This document shows, in pieces, positions 24,091-31,727 of a DNA stretch of 37,065 bases. The position numbers and the translations under genes are program-made. This stretch comes from Pseudarthrobacter oxydans (lineage in GTDB: Bacteria > Actinomycetota > Actinomycetes > Actinomycetales > Micrococcaceae), in the NCBI RefSeq assembly GCF_013314975.1, contig NZ_JABTYH010000041.1, positions 1 to 37,065 of the forward strand, given 5' to 3'. Position 1 is the stretch's first letter. Every line of letters starts with the position of its first letter. The notes beneath the pieces are model-generated. The model saw only the letters and a program-made list of their open reading frames with translations. It was not told the DNA's origin and did no database searches.

Positions 24091-24576
24091 TTATTTCTGT
24101 GGTTCTTCAGAGGGACGGTTGGAAGGAAGTTGTTGGGACTGCTGGCAGTCCTGGCAGATGCCCTGGTACATGACATCGGCAATTTGGATGGTCATCGGCT
24201 TGGCACCCTCATCCCAGTGGGGGGTGAGGCAGGGTGCGTGGCCCACTGCGCAGTCGACGTCCTCCACCCGGCCGCAGCTGATGCAGATGGCGTGGTGGTG
24301 GTTGTCTCCCACGCGGGTCTCGTACAGCGCGGGGGAGTGCGGGGGCTCGAACCTGCGGAGCATGTGCAGGTCCGTCAGGTCGCCCAGCACCACATACACG
24401 GACTGGGCCGTCAGCTCGGGAAGCTCGGCACGGGCGGCGCTCAGGATGCTTTCGGCGGGGGAATGGGGATGGCGTTCGACGGCGGCCAGGACCGCCAGCC
24501 GCTGTTTGGTCACCCTGCGGCCGTGGGCGCGCAGGGCGGCAGCCCATGCTTCGTGGCCGTCAAAGTGTTCCGTCAT
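24091..24576 (-). CDS. Fur-family regulator (FurA/PerR type), upstream of katA
   Basis: A 161-aa metal-dependent repressor. Residues 1-85 form the winged-helix DNA-binding domain (RVTKQRLAVLAAVERHPHSP, then TAQSVYVVLGDLTDLHMLRR). The C-terminal dimerisation domain has the HHHAICISCG metal site and two CxxC pairs, Cys98/Cys101 and Cys141/Cys144, which form the structural zinc site. Position directly ahead of katA is the classic arrangement for peroxide-sensing FurA/PerR proteins, so it likely represses both genes until peroxide oxidises the metal site. A Fur-like box lies 17 bases upstream of its start. Confidence 0.92.
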   Translation of the reverse strand: MTEHFDGHEAWAAALRAHGRRVTKQRLAVLAAVERHPHSPAESILSAARAELPELTAQSVYVVLGDLTDLHMLRRFEPPHSPALYETRVGDNHHHAICISCGRVEDVDCAVGHAPCLTPHWDEGAKPMTIQIADVMYQGICQDCQQSQQLPSNRPSEEPQK

Positions 24577-24592
24577 GTCACCATTGAAGCAC

Positions 24593-24615
24593 TTATTATG
24601 AACATCTCACAATAA
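24593..24615 (-). promoter_or_regulatory. Fur/PerR-like box before the fur-katA operon
   Basis: A 23-base interrupted palindrome beginning TTATTATGA and ending CACAATAA on the plus strand; 8 of 11 base pairs match about a central A. It is AT-rich in an otherwise GC-rich setting and includes a CATAAT -10-like hexamer for the minus-strand fur gene. Autorepression by the Fur-family protein is the natural reading. Confidence 0.6.
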
Positions 24616-24659
24616 GGCAGGACTAACCTCGCGGGAACCAGCAGCCACATCCGCACCAC

Positions 24660-24665
24660 TAGGGT
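24660..24665 (+). promoter_or_regulatory. -10 hexamer of a leaderless promoter for the MFS gene
   Basis: TAGGGT is followed by six bases and GTG 24672. No ribosome site is present. Confidence 0.45.
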
Positions 24666-24671
24666 TGCAGG

Positions 24672-25943
24672 GTGGGGAAACTGCTCGCTGACATCACGCC
24701 GCTCCGGGAGAGCCCGGCGTTCCGCAGGCTCTGGCTGGGATCCGCCGTGTCCGCCGTCGGAAGCCAGCTCACCCTGGTGGCAGTCAGCCTGCAGGTCTAC
24801 CGCCTGACCCAGGACAGCTTCTACGTGGGGTTGCTGGCCGTTTTCGCCCTGGTGCCGCTGGTGATTGGCGGGCTGCTGGGCGGTTCCATTGCCGACGCCC
24901 ACGATCGCCGGACGGTGGCATTGCTCGCCACCTCTGTCCTGTGGCTGACGACGGGCGTGATTGCCCTGCAGTCCTGGCTGCAGCTGGACAGTGTCTGGCT
25001 CCTGTATCTGTTGGTGGCGGCGCAGAGCGGAGCCCAGGCCATCAACCAGCCGGCCCGCAGCGCCATCCTCCCCATGCTGGTCCGCAAGGAACTCCTGCCC
25101 GCGGCCAACGCCCTCAGCATGATGTCCTTCGGCCTCGCCATGACGGCAGGTCCCCTGCTGGCCGGCGTGCTGGTGGCCTGGATAGGGTTCGCGTGGACCT
25201 ACACCCTTGACTTCATCAGCTTCGCGTTCGTGCTGTGGGCGGTGTACCGGCTGCCGCCCCTGCCGCCCTCGGGAACTCCGCGCAGGCCCGGACTCCGCTC
25301 CGTCGTCGAGGGCTTCCGCTTCCTGGGCACCCGGCCCAACGTGCGAATGACCTTTGTCATCGACCTGATCGCCATGATCCTGGCCCAGCCGCGGGCGCTC
25401 ATGCCGGCCATCGGCGCGGTCATGATCGGCGGCGGAGAGGCCACCGTGGGCATCCTCCTCGCCTCCACCGCCATCGGCGCCTTCCTGGCCGGGCTGTTCT
25501 CCGGGCCGCTCGGGAATGTCCGCCGGCAGGGGAGCGCCGTGGTCTTCTCAGTGATGGGGTGGGGCGCCTCCATTGCCGGGTTCGGGCTGGTGGTGCTGCT
25601 GGCCGGGCGCGCTCCGGACGGGGCGGTGACGCCGTGGCTGCTGCCTGCGGCACTGTGCTGCGCGCTGGCCGGGATTGCCGATTCCATCAGCGGCGTCTTC
25701 CGCCACACCATCCTGCAGGCAGCAACGCCGGACCACCTCCGCGGTCGCCTCCAGGGGGTGTTCATCGTGGTGGTGGCGGGCGGCCCCAGGATCGGCGACC
25801 TGCTGGCAGGCGGCGCAACCAAGGTCGTGGCAGAGGGCTGGGTCCTGCTGATTGGCGGCTTCCTCTGCGTCGCCGGCGCGTGGGCGGCCGCAAAGCTGCA
25901 GCCCGGCTTCAGGGAATACGACGCCCGGAACCCTGTTCCCTAG
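24672..25943 (+). CDS. MFS transporter, EntS-like exporter
   Basis: A 423-aa major facilitator protein with about 12 hydrophobic helices. The opening PLRESPAFRRLWLGSAVSAVG and the loop GGSIADAHDRR between helices 2 and 3 match the EntS/enterobactin-exporter-like group (MFS_3). It likely exports a small molecule, siderophore or drug; the substrate is not evident. It is divergent from the Fur-family gene and shares the short region containing the Fur-like box, so iron or peroxide control is possible but unproven. htpX follows 32 bases later and may be cotranscribed. Confidence 0.87.
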   Translation: MGKLLADITPLRESPAFRRLWLGSAVSAVGSQLTLVAVSLQVYRLTQDSFYVGLLAVFALVPLVIGGLLGGSIADAHDRRTVALLATSVLWLTTGVIALQSWLQLDSVWLLYLLVAAQSGAQAINQPARSAILPMLVRKELLPAANALSMMSFGLAMTAGPLLAGVLVAWIGFAWTYTLDFISFAFVLWAVYRLPPLPPSGTPRRPGLRSVVEGFRFLGTRPNVRMTFVIDLIAMILAQPRALMPAIGAVMIGGGEATVGILLASTAIGAFLAGLFSGPLGNVRRQGSAVVFSVMGWGASIAGFGLVVLLAGRAPDGAVTPWLLPAALCCALAGIADSISGVFRHTILQAATPDHLRGRLQGVFIVVVAGGPRIGDLLAGGATKVVAEGWVLLIGGFLCVAGAWAAAKLQPGFREYDARNPVP

Positions 25944-25975
25944 ACAGCCGTTCCCTTAGTGAGTAAGGAGGAGAC

Positions 25976-26842
25976 GTGCACAAACATTACAACGGCCTCA
26001 AGACGGCGGCGCTCTTCGGGGTGCTGTGGGCGGTGCTCCTCGGACTCGGGGCGGTGATCGGCACCAGCACCCGCAGCTCCGCGCCCATCTGGATCATGGC
26101 CTTGGTGGGGGTGTTTACCACCGCCTACGGATACTGGAACAGCGACAAGATCGCCATCCGGTCCATGCAGGCCATTCCCGTGGACGAGGCGCAGGCCCCG
26201 CAGCTGTACCAGATGGTCCGCGAGCTGTCGGCCCGGGCCAACCAGCCCATGCCGCGCATCTATCTGTCGCCCACCATGAACCCCAATGCCTTCGCCACCG
26301 GCCGGAATCCCCGCAACGCCGCGGTCTGCGTGACCCAGGGCATCCTGCAACTGTTGGACGCCCGGGAACTTCGCGGGGTCCTGGGACACGAGCTCATGCA
26401 TGTCTACAACCGGGACATCCTCACCTCGTCGGTGGCGGCCGCCGTGGCCGGCGTGATCACGTCGGTGGGGCAGATGCTCCTCTTCTTCGGCGGCGGTGAC
26501 CGGCGCAACGCGAATCCACTGGCCATGATCGCCATGGCGCTGCTGGCCCCCTTCGCGGCGTCCCTGATCCAGCTCGCCATTTCCCGGACGCGGGAGTACG
26601 ACGCCGACGAGGACGGTTCGCAGCTGACCGGCGATCCGCTGGCCCTCGCCTCAGCCCTGGGCAAGATCGAGCGCGGCGTCAGCATCGCCCCGCTGCCCCA
26701 GGACCAGCGCCTGGTCAACGCCTCACACCTGATGATCGCCAATCCGTTCCGCGGCGGGGCGATGAACAAGCTGTTCGCTACCCATCCGCCCATGCGGGAC
26801 CGGATTGCGCGGCTGGAGCGGATGGCTGGGCCGCCGGCCTGA
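25976..26842 (+). CDS. htpX: Zinc metalloprotease HtpX
   Basis: A 288-aa membrane-embedded M48 peptidase for quality control of membrane proteins. Two N-terminal membrane helices (about 10-30 and 36-53) precede the catalytic site His138-Glu-Leu-Met-His142 in GVLGHELMHVYNRD. The third zinc ligand is Glu207 in RTREYDADEDG, and a further pair of hydrophobic segments lies at about 150-205. The length is normal for HtpX. The GTG start has AAGGAGGAG ending 3-4 bases upstream. A 10-base stem overlaps its stop codon and may end transcription. Confidence 0.95.
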   Translation: MHKHYNGLKTAALFGVLWAVLLGLGAVIGTSTRSSAPIWIMALVGVFTTAYGYWNSDKIAIRSMQAIPVDEAQAPQLYQMVRELSARANQPMPRIYLSPTMNPNAFATGRNPRNAAVCVTQGILQLLDARELRGVLGHELMHVYNRDILTSSVAAAVAGVITSVGQMLLFFGGGDRRNANPLAMIAMALLAPFAASLIQLAISRTREYDADEDGSQLTGDPLALASALGKIERGVSIAPLPQDQRLVNASHLMIANPFRGGAMNKLFATHPPMRDRIARLERMAGPPA

Positions 26843-26857
26843 CGTACGGCCGGCGGC
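26830..26857. terminator. Hairpin at the htpX stop codon
   Basis: A perfect 10-base GC-rich stem (26830-26839 with 26848-26857) closes an 8-base loop that contains part of the htpX stop codon. It lies between convergent htpX and yajQ and has no T-tract. Confidence 0.45.
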
Positions 26858-26890
26858 ACAAATCCTGCGCGTCGAAACTGACGTGAAGGA

Positions 26891-27382
26891 CTAGCTGCGG
26901 AAGTTCACAAACTGCAGGTCCGCTTCGTCGAAGTCCTTCAGCAGGGCCATGGTGGCCTGCAGGTCGTCACGGGACTTTGAGGTCACGCGCAGTTCGTCGC
27001 CCTGGATCTGCGACTTGACGGACTTGGGGGCCTCATCGCGGATGAGCTTGTTGATTTTCTTCGCCAGGTCCTGCGCGATTCCCTCCTTGATGGAGGCCTC
27101 GAGCCGGAACTCCTTGCCGGAGGCATACGGCTCGCCGGTGTCCAGGGACTTCAGCGAGATGCCGCGGCGGATCAGCTTGGACTGGAGGACATCCAGCACC
27201 GCGAGCACGCGTTCCTCAGAGTTGGCCTTCATCAGGATCTTGTCGCCGCTGAAGTCCACCTCGGCTCCCACGCCCTTGAAGTCGTAACGCTGGGCCAGTT
27301 CCTTCTGTGCCTGGTTCAGCGCGTTGGCCACTTCCTGCTTGTCCACTTTGCTTACGACGTCGAACGTTGACTCGCCTGCCAT
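26891..27382 (-). CDS. YajQ family nucleotide-binding protein
   Basis: A 163-aa cytosolic protein of the YajQ family (DUF520), full length and intact. Landmarks are STFDVVSKVDKQEVANALNQ at the N-terminus, RYDFKGVGAEVDFSGDK, and the closing ATMALLKDFDEADLQFVNFR. Members bind cyclic di-GMP in some bacteria and nucleic acid or nucleotides in others; the role in actinobacteria is not settled. AAGGAGAG sits a few bases before ATG 27382, and the longer in-frame start at 27493 lacks support. A TAGGCT hexamer on the minus strand at 27441-27446 is a possible -10. Confidence 0.93.
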   Translation of the reverse strand: MAGESTFDVVSKVDKQEVANALNQAQKELAQRYDFKGVGAEVDFSGDKILMKANSEERVLAVLDVLQSKLIRRGISLKSLDTGEPYASGKEFRLEASIKEGIAQDLAKKINKLIRDEAPKSVKSQIQGDELRVTSKSRDDLQATMALLKDFDEADLQFVNFRS

Positions 27383-27578
27383 GACTCTCCTTGTGCCGGT
27401 GGGAACCCTGTGCGCGGACAGGGCTTGATCGCTGCCTAAAAGCCTAATACGGATGCCGGTGTTGGTGGGGGAGCGTGGGGAAGCCGGGTTCACAGTTCCC
27501 TCTCAGCGGACACCCGGAGGGAACGAAGGAGGCGGCCGCAGAGTTGAAGGAGTTGGGAAGTTGCAGGAAGGGAACACC

Positions 27579-27833
27579 ATGCACCGCAAAGCCGTCCGGT
27601 ACGCCACGCGAACCACCACGGCAGCAGCCGGAGCGGTTGCCGGGGCCGCCAGTTCCGTTGCGGCCGCGGCAGTTGCTGCGGCAATCATCTTCAGTCCCGT
27701 GCCGGACGCTTCAGCCCGGATGGAAGGCGTCCACGAGGATCTGCTCAGGGCTGTCCAGCTGAACCAGATCACGGAGGAGCAGGCCCTGAAGTTCGAGGCG
27801 CGGCTCGCCGGCAGGATCCTCGGCGGGGCCTGA
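27579..27833 (+). CDS. Small membrane or secreted protein with a SHOCT-like tail
   Basis: An 84-aa protein I do not recognise by name. The basic start MHRKAVRYATRTTTAAAG is followed by one long Ala-rich hydrophobic segment (about residues 19-42) that could be a signal peptide or membrane helix. The C-terminal 35 residues (EDLLRAVQLNQITEEQALKF) form an amphipathic helical tail reminiscent of SHOCT domains. AGGAAGGG lies 6 bases upstream of ATG 27579, and codon use is GC-rich at third positions like real genes here, so I take it as expressed. It has no operon partner; the next gene is tRNA-Tyr. Confidence 0.6.
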   Translation: MHRKAVRYATRTTTAAAGAVAGAASSVAAAAVAAAIIFSPVPDASARMEGVHEDLLRAVQLNQITEEQALKFEARLAGRILGGA

Positions 27834-28001
27834 TTCCGTCCATTTCCCCTGGTATTGCAAGGGTTTTGGGAGTGTCCGCGGCCCGATTCGATTCTTCGGC
27901 GGAAGTTCTGTAAAGTTGTCTTGCCCGCGGTTACTGGAAGCGGAACGGCCCGGAAGCGGACGGTTCGCAGACTGCATTGGCGGGTACTTCTTTTGAAGTT
28001 C

Positions 28002-28083
28002 GGCAGATTACCCGAGCGGCCAAAGGGGGCTGACTGTAAATCAGCTGGCAACGCCTACGGGGGTTCGAATCCCTCATCTGCCA
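28002..28083 (+). tRNA. tRNA-Tyr (GTA)
   Basis: An 82-base class II tRNA. The acceptor arms GGCAGAT and ATCTGCC pair perfectly with A83-type discriminator at 28083. The anticodon stem GCTGA/TCAGC (28029-28033 with 28041-28045) encloses the loop CTGTAAA with anticodon GTA at 28036-28038. A long variable arm follows, and the T arm GGGGGTTCGAATCCC is canonical. The 3' CCA is not encoded (CCC follows), so it must be added after transcription. Confidence 0.97.
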
Positions 28084-28092
28084 CCCAAGGAG

Positions 28093-28128
28093 AAGCCTCC
28101 GGAACCGAATGGTTCCGGAGGCTTTTTT
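28093..28128 (+). terminator. Terminator of tRNA-Tyr
   Basis: A perfect 12-base stem (28095-28106 with 28111-28122) closes a GAAT loop and is followed by six T residues, starting 10 bases after the tRNA. It is the most canonical intrinsic terminator in the window. Confidence 0.92.
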
Positions 28129-28280
28129 GTGTCCCGGAACCCGGAGCCTGCACCGCATAACGGGCTTTTTTGCGGGCCCTGCCCCCGGTGGTTACGGGCC
28201 GCGAAGAAGGCCGGAAATCCAGGAATTGTCCCCCGGCGCCGAGGGCGGAAGTCCCCTTCCAAAGCCGCGGAAAACCGCCG

Positions 28281-28309
28281 TCGACATCATCAGGAGCCCG
28301 GCGTAGGCT
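28281..28309 (+). promoter_or_regulatory. Promoter of the CBS-domain gene
   Basis: TCGACA (28281-28286) and TAGGCT (28304-28309) are separated by exactly 17 bases, close to the SigA-type consensus. The predicted start near 28316 gives a leader of about 57 bases. Confidence 0.5.
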
Positions 28310-28372
28310 GGCAGCATCGGCGCATGTGCCCCGGTACCCTGCGTCGATATCCCCATCGATGAAGGAGGACCA

Positions 28373-28804
28373 ATGAGTGCCGTACGTGAGTTCATGACGA
28401 CGGACGCGCAGTGTATTAAGGAAAACCAGTCCCTGGTGGATGCCGCCAAGATGATGATGGACCTGGACTGCGGGTCGCTGCCCATCTGCGGTGACGACGG
28501 CAAGTTGAAGGGCATGATCACCGACCGCGACATCGTGCTCAAGTGCGTGGCGGCAGGACGCGATCCCCGCGAGATGATGGCCCGCGACCTCGCCTCGGGC
28601 CGGCCCCACTGGATCGACGCGGACGCGAACGTTGACGCGGCGATCGAGATGATGGAAACCCACCAGGTTCGCCGGCTCCCGGTGATCGCCGACCACAAGC
28701 TGGTGGGCATCATCAGCCAGGGCGACATTGCCCGGAACTACTCCGAGCAGCGCGTGGGTGAGCTCGTGGAGCACATCTCGGAGCGCAAACGGATGAACGC
28801 ATAG
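28373..28804 (+). CDS. CBS domain-containing protein
   Basis: A 143-aa soluble protein made of two CBS motifs forming one Bateman module (about 8-62 and 73-128). The repeated pattern is VREFMTTDAQCI then DGKLKGMITDRDIVLK for the first, and MMARDLASG then DHKLVGIISQGDIARN for the second. It resembles mycobacterial hypoxic response protein 1. Such stand-alone modules bind adenine nucleotides and act as sensors; the partner is unknown. GAAGGAGGA precedes the ATG, and a good promoter lies just upstream. It is monocistronic, with a terminator after it. Confidence 0.9.
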   Translation: MSAVREFMTTDAQCIKENQSLVDAAKMMMDLDCGSLPICGDDGKLKGMITDRDIVLKCVAAGRDPREMMARDLASGRPHWIDADANVDAAIEMMETHQVRRLPVIADHKLVGIISQGDIARNYSEQRVGELVEHISERKRMNA

Positions 28805-28836
28805 GTTGGATTTCCCCGTCAGGGTTTCCCGCTACC

Positions 28837-28869
28837 AACGCCACGGGGTCCCCTCCGTGGCGTTTCTTT
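28837..28869 (+). terminator. Terminator of the CBS-domain gene
   Basis: A perfect 10-base stem (28837-28846 with 28855-28864) closes an 8-base loop and is followed by TCTTT. Confidence 0.8.
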
Positions 28870-29002
28870 GTGTCCGGTCATGGCCTTGCCCGCGGCTCCC
28901 CGCCGTCAAGGCTAGGAACCGCGGACAAGCTTGCGAAACCCGGTGGCCCTTCAGCCGTTCCGGCCAGGGTGCCGGCGGGCCTTCCCGTCAGTTCAGTGCA
29001 CG

Positions 29003-30007
29003 TCAGTTCAGGGCAATCAGGAGCATCTGGCTGGTGCCCGGGATGCAGGTCTGGAGGATCGCCCGGGGGAAACCGCCGAAGACGGCAATGACGTCGTTGG
29101 TGGTCCCCGGGTTGGGCACCTGGCCCCGTGCTGAGACGGTATAGGTTCCGTAGCCCGGGATGCTGACGGTTTCCCCGACGCCTATGCCGGAGAACCGGGC
29201 CCACCCGCCACAAAAATCGTGCTCAGTGATAAAGAGCGAGTAGCCGTCGTTGGGCGTGTAGTGGATGGGCCCGATGCAGGCGTCCACCATGGACTGCCCG
29301 CCGGCGCCGGCCACGTAAATGGTGCGGACGGCCGGGGCTGCCGGGACAAAAACAGGAGCGGGGGCGGGAGCGGGGGCTGCTGCGGGTGCGGCGGCCGCCG
29401 GTGCGGGAGCCGGTGCCGGCGCAGGGGCGGGCGTGTCCGCCGCTACCGCAACAGGCGGTCCCGTGAGCACCAGCGTCTGGCCCGGAACGATGATGCTGTA
29501 GTGGCCCAGTCCGTTCGCCGCGAGCATGGCGTTCATGTCCACGCCGTGCCTGGCCGCGATGGCTCCAACGGTATCGCCCGGAACCACGGTGTACAGGTTT
29601 GGGTCACCCGCCGGAGCAGGCGCAGGTTCAGGAGCTGGCGCAGGTGCTGGCTCCGGCGCAGGCGGTGGCGCCGGCTCGGCAGCGGGCGCCGGCGGGGCGG
29701 GAGCCCCGGAAACTGCCTCCGAAGCAGCCTCGGCCGCGGGCTGGGCTTCGGCGGCTGCTGCGGCGTTCGGCACCTCCGGCAACGCGGCGGCGGCAACCTG
29801 CCCAACCGTCGTCGTGCCCTGGTCCACTGACGCGGGCGGCCCCGCCAGGGCGCCGACGCCCACCGCCGCCACCACGGCGGCTGTTGCCATGCCGGCCCAC
29901 AGCCTGTTGCTGATGGCCGGCCGTCCAGTGGTGATCTCGGTGCGGGGTTCATCCGTGGCGAAGCTCCTGCTGGGGCCTTCGGGGATGGAAAGGTATGGCT
30001 GGTTCAT
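29003..30007 (-). CDS. LysM protein with a sortase-like C-terminal domain
   Basis: A 334-aa membrane-anchored cell-wall protein. Residues 1-34 are hydrophilic and cytoplasmic; about 35-57 is a hydrophobic anchor (LWAGMATAAVVAAVGVGALA). An Ala/Pro/Glu-rich linker follows (80-135), then one LysM domain (138-181, from NLYTVVPGDTVGAIAARHG) that binds peptidoglycan, then a second Ala-Pro linker (190-226). The last 105 residues look like a sortase beta-barrel: His263 in FITEHDFCGG, GVGETVSIPGYGTYTVS, and Cys321 in ILQTCIPG. The His-Cys spacing of 58 fits sortases, but the protein ends 13 residues after Cys321, where sortases have the catalytic Arg and this protein has Asn334. Cys244 and Cys266 are two further cysteines. 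ATG 30007 has only a weak ribosome site; the upstream in-frame start at 30208 gives an implausible tail. Confidence 0.8.
   Translation of the reverse strand: MNQPYLSIPEGPSRSFATDEPRTEITTGRPAISNRLWAGMATAAVVAAVGVGALAGPPASVDQGTTTVGQVAAAALPEVPNAAAAAEAQPAAEAASEAVSGAPAPPAPAAEPAPPPAPEPAPAPAPEPAPAPAGDPNLYTVVPGDTVGAIAARHGVDMNAMLAANGLGHYSIIVPGQTLVLTGPPVAVAADTPAPAPAPAPAPAAAAPAAAPAPAPAPVFVPAAPAVRTIYVAGAGGQSMVDACIGPIHYTPNDGYSLFITEHDFCGGWARFSGIGVGETVSIPGYGTYTVSARGQVPNPGTTNDVIAVFGGFPRAILQTCIPGTSQMLLIALN
29349..29700. repeat. Low-complexity repeats encoding Ala-Pro linkers
   Basis: Two G/C-biased tandem tracts (about 29349-29430 and 29605-29700) encode the alternating Ala-Pro and Ala-Pro-Glu linkers that flank the LysM domain. 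They are likely to vary in length between strains. Confidence 0.7.
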
Positions 30008-30373
30008 GGGTAGCCCGTCCAGGCTCGGTCCAGCTGGGCCGGAGCGGTGCGCTTCGGCGGGCGGGACGGATCGAGGGGAACGCGCCGGCCGCCACCGCTG
30101 ATGCGGGGCCGCGGAAAGGCGCGGGATGGAGGCATCCGCATACCCAGAAAATACGGAGGCTCCGCGAGGGCGGGACCCCGGGAAGCAACTCCGGGGGACC
30201 GCCGGCACTGTGTTCGGTCCTAGGAATCCCGAGTCTAGGAAGGGCGCACCTTAGCGGCACCAGTAGGAATTACCCGAATATTTGAGTGCGGTACTTGGTG
30301 GCGCGGAACCTGCTACTCAACCGCGGAAGGCCCGGTACTTGCCGGGCAGCGGTGTTTTCCGGACAGCCGCGGG
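30008..30373. other. 366-base non-coding region upstream of the LysM gene
   Basis: No convincing gene lies here on either strand. It must hold the LysM promoter and leader and the 3' end of the channel transcript. I see an inverted repeat TCCTAG-N11-CTAGGA at 30218-30240 and a locally AT-rich segment near 30267-30295, which could be promoter DNA. I looked for a cyclic di-AMP riboswitch, which often precedes actinobacterial cell-wall genes, and could not assemble its conserved core. Confidence 0.5.
30218..30240. promoter_or_regulatory. Inverted repeat upstream of the LysM gene
   Basis: TCCTAG (30218-30223) and CTAGGA (30235-30240) are perfect 6-base arms separated by 11 bases. It could be an operator or a leader hairpin about 210 bases before the LysM start codon. 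Confidence 0.3.
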
Positions 30374-31105
30374 CTAGGGCGTTCGCCGTTCCTGGAGGGC
30401 AGCGATCTCACGCCGCAGCGCGGCAATTTCGGCCGCGAGGTCCGCCACCTCCGCACGGACCGGTTCCTCGGCCTCGGAGACTGCCTCAGCCGTATCCTCT
30501 ACCCGCTGGACCAGCCACGAGGCGATGGACGCCGTGACCACGCCCAGCACGGCGATGCCGCTCATCATCAGGGCAGCGGCAACCATCCGCCCGATCGGCG
30601 TCACCGGGTACATGTCGCCGTAACCCACGGTGGTGATGGTGGTCATGGCCCACCACAAGGCATCGCCGAAGGTGACGATCTTCGCGTCCGGGGCCGACTG
30701 CTCCACGTCCAGGACCGCCAGGGCGCCCACGAACACCAGCATCGTGGCTGAACCCGCCACATACGTGACCACCCGGCCCCTCAGGGTGTCGCCCAGTGTC
30801 CGGTGCAGCACGGACAACAGTGTCACGAGCCGCAGGAGGCGCAGCGGCCGGAAGAACGGCAGCGCCACGATCACCAGCTCGTGCAGGTTCCGGACAAACC
30901 AGCTGCCGCGGTCCGCTGCCAGCCACAGGTTGGCCAGGTAGTCCACGGCAAAGATGCCCCAGGTGGCCCACATGACAGCCTCGAGCAGGAGGGCGGCGCT
31001 GCCTTCGATCCGGCCAATCACCTGCCACGCGTAGGCCCCCAGGAAGATGAGCGCCGTCACCGTGAGAGGCCAGTCCGCCAGATCCCGGTAGCGTTGTTGC
31101 GTCAT
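30374..31105 (-). CDS. Voltage-gated-type potassium channel protein
   Basis: A 243-aa ion channel subunit of the Kv/KvAP-like kind. It has about five to six hydrophobic segments, an S4-like voltage-sensor helix with spaced arginines (FRPLRLLRLVTLLSVLHR, about 85-102), and the K+ selectivity filter TTVGYGD (158-164) between the last two membrane helices. The final 35 residues form a charged coiled coil (VRAEVADLAAEIAALRREIA) that probably helps tetramer assembly. It likely passes K+ and sets membrane potential. ATG 31105 lies 7 bases after TAGGAT, so the mRNA is probably leaderless; the in-frame start at 31180 lies beyond that promoter. It is divergent from the thioesterase gene, 69 bases apart. 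Confidence 0.9.
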   Translation of the reverse strand: MTQQRYRDLADWPLTVTALIFLGAYAWQVIGRIEGSAALLLEAVMWATWGIFAVDYLANLWLAADRGSWFVRNLHELVIVALPFFRPLRLLRLVTLLSVLHRTLGDTLRGRVVTYVAGSATMLVFVGALAVLDVEQSAPDAKIVTFGDALWWAMTTITTVGYGDMYPVTPIGRMVAAALMMSGIAVLGVVTASIASWLVQRVEDTAEAVSEAEEPVRAEVADLAAEIAALRREIAALQERRTP

Positions 31106-31112
31106 GCAGGAA

Positions 31113-31118
31113 ATCCTA
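31113..31118 (-). promoter_or_regulatory. -10 hexamer of a leaderless promoter for the channel gene
   Basis: TAGGAT on the minus strand, seven bases before the ATG. Confidence 0.45.
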
Positions 31119-31162
31119 CTGGCAGCGCCATGGCGCGCTGCGGACCCAATGTTACTGGCGGG

Positions 31163-31168
31163 TAGCAT
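31163..31168 (+). promoter_or_regulatory. -10 hexamer of a leaderless promoter for the thioesterase gene
   Basis: TAGCAT is followed by six bases and ATG 31175. The G-run between them is not well placed as a ribosome site. Confidence 0.4.
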
Positions 31169-31174
31169 TGGGGG

Positions 31175-31723
31175 ATGCACCTCCTCCTGAGAACCCTGCT
31201 GATGCTGGTCCGTTCGTCGCGCCGGCCGCCCCTGACCGTCTGGGACAGCTCATCGCTTCCGCTGCGGGTCCTGCCGACGGACATCGACATTGCCATGCAC
31301 GTCAACAACGGTATGTACCTGTCCCTCATGGACCTGGGTCGGTTCGACCTGATGGTGCGCAGCGGGGTCTGGAAGCGGATGCGACGGCGCGGCTGGGGAC
31401 CGGTGGTGGCGGCGGAGACCATCGCTTTCCGGAAGTCCCTCCAGCTGTGGCAGCACTACACCATCGAGACCCGCATCATCGGGCTGGATGCCAAAGCCAT
31501 CTTCTTTGAACAGCGCATGGTGGCCGACGGTGAGGTGTACGCCCGCGCGTACATCGCCACCCGGCTGGTCCACAAAGGGCGGCCCGTCAGCCAGGCGGAC
31601 ATCCTGAAGGAGTTCGGCGAACCGCCTGCGGACCTGGAGCTTCCCGACTGGATCCACGAATGGCGGGCGTCCAGCACGCTGCCCGGGAGCCGGACACCAG
31701 CACCGCACAGCTGGGAAGCGTAG
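31175..31723 (+). CDS. Hotdog-fold acyl-CoA thioesterase family protein
   Basis: A 182-aa protein of the 4HBT/THEM6-like thioesterase group. The hallmark is VLPTDIDIAMHVNNGMYLSL (about 31-50), where Asp and the HVNN stretch form the hotdog active-site helix; DLGRFDLMVRSGVWKRMRRR and the strand LQLWQHYTIETRIIGLDAK follow. It probably hydrolyses acyl-CoA or a related thioester; the specific substrate is unknown. The transcript is probably leaderless. It converges on the broken ABC-2 permease with 4 bases between them. Confidence 0.87.
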   Translation: MHLLLRTLLMLVRSSRRPPLTVWDSSSLPLRVLPTDIDIAMHVNNGMYLSLMDLGRFDLMVRSGVWKRMRRRGWGPVVAAETIAFRKSLQLWQHYTIETRIIGLDAKAIFFEQRMVADGEVYARAYIATRLVHKGRPVSQADILKEFGEPPADLELPDWIHEWRASSTLPGSRTPAPHSWEA

Positions 31724-31727
31724 CGGC

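Noticed and set aside
28129..28280. Possible gene or second hairpin between tRNA-Tyr and the CBS gene
   Set aside because: Short frames here have no ribosome site or family features, and the GC-rich inverted segments are not perfect. Apart from the promoter at 28281 I see nothing convincing.
29219..30101. Long plus-strand open frames opposite the LysM gene
   Set aside because: They arise from the Ala-Pro linker repeats, which read as Gly/Ala/Arg-rich frames on the other strand.
30008..30373. A cyclic di-AMP riboswitch upstream of the LysM gene
   Set aside because: The position and gene type would suit it, but the conserved core segments could not be found in the right order. A covariance-model search would decide.
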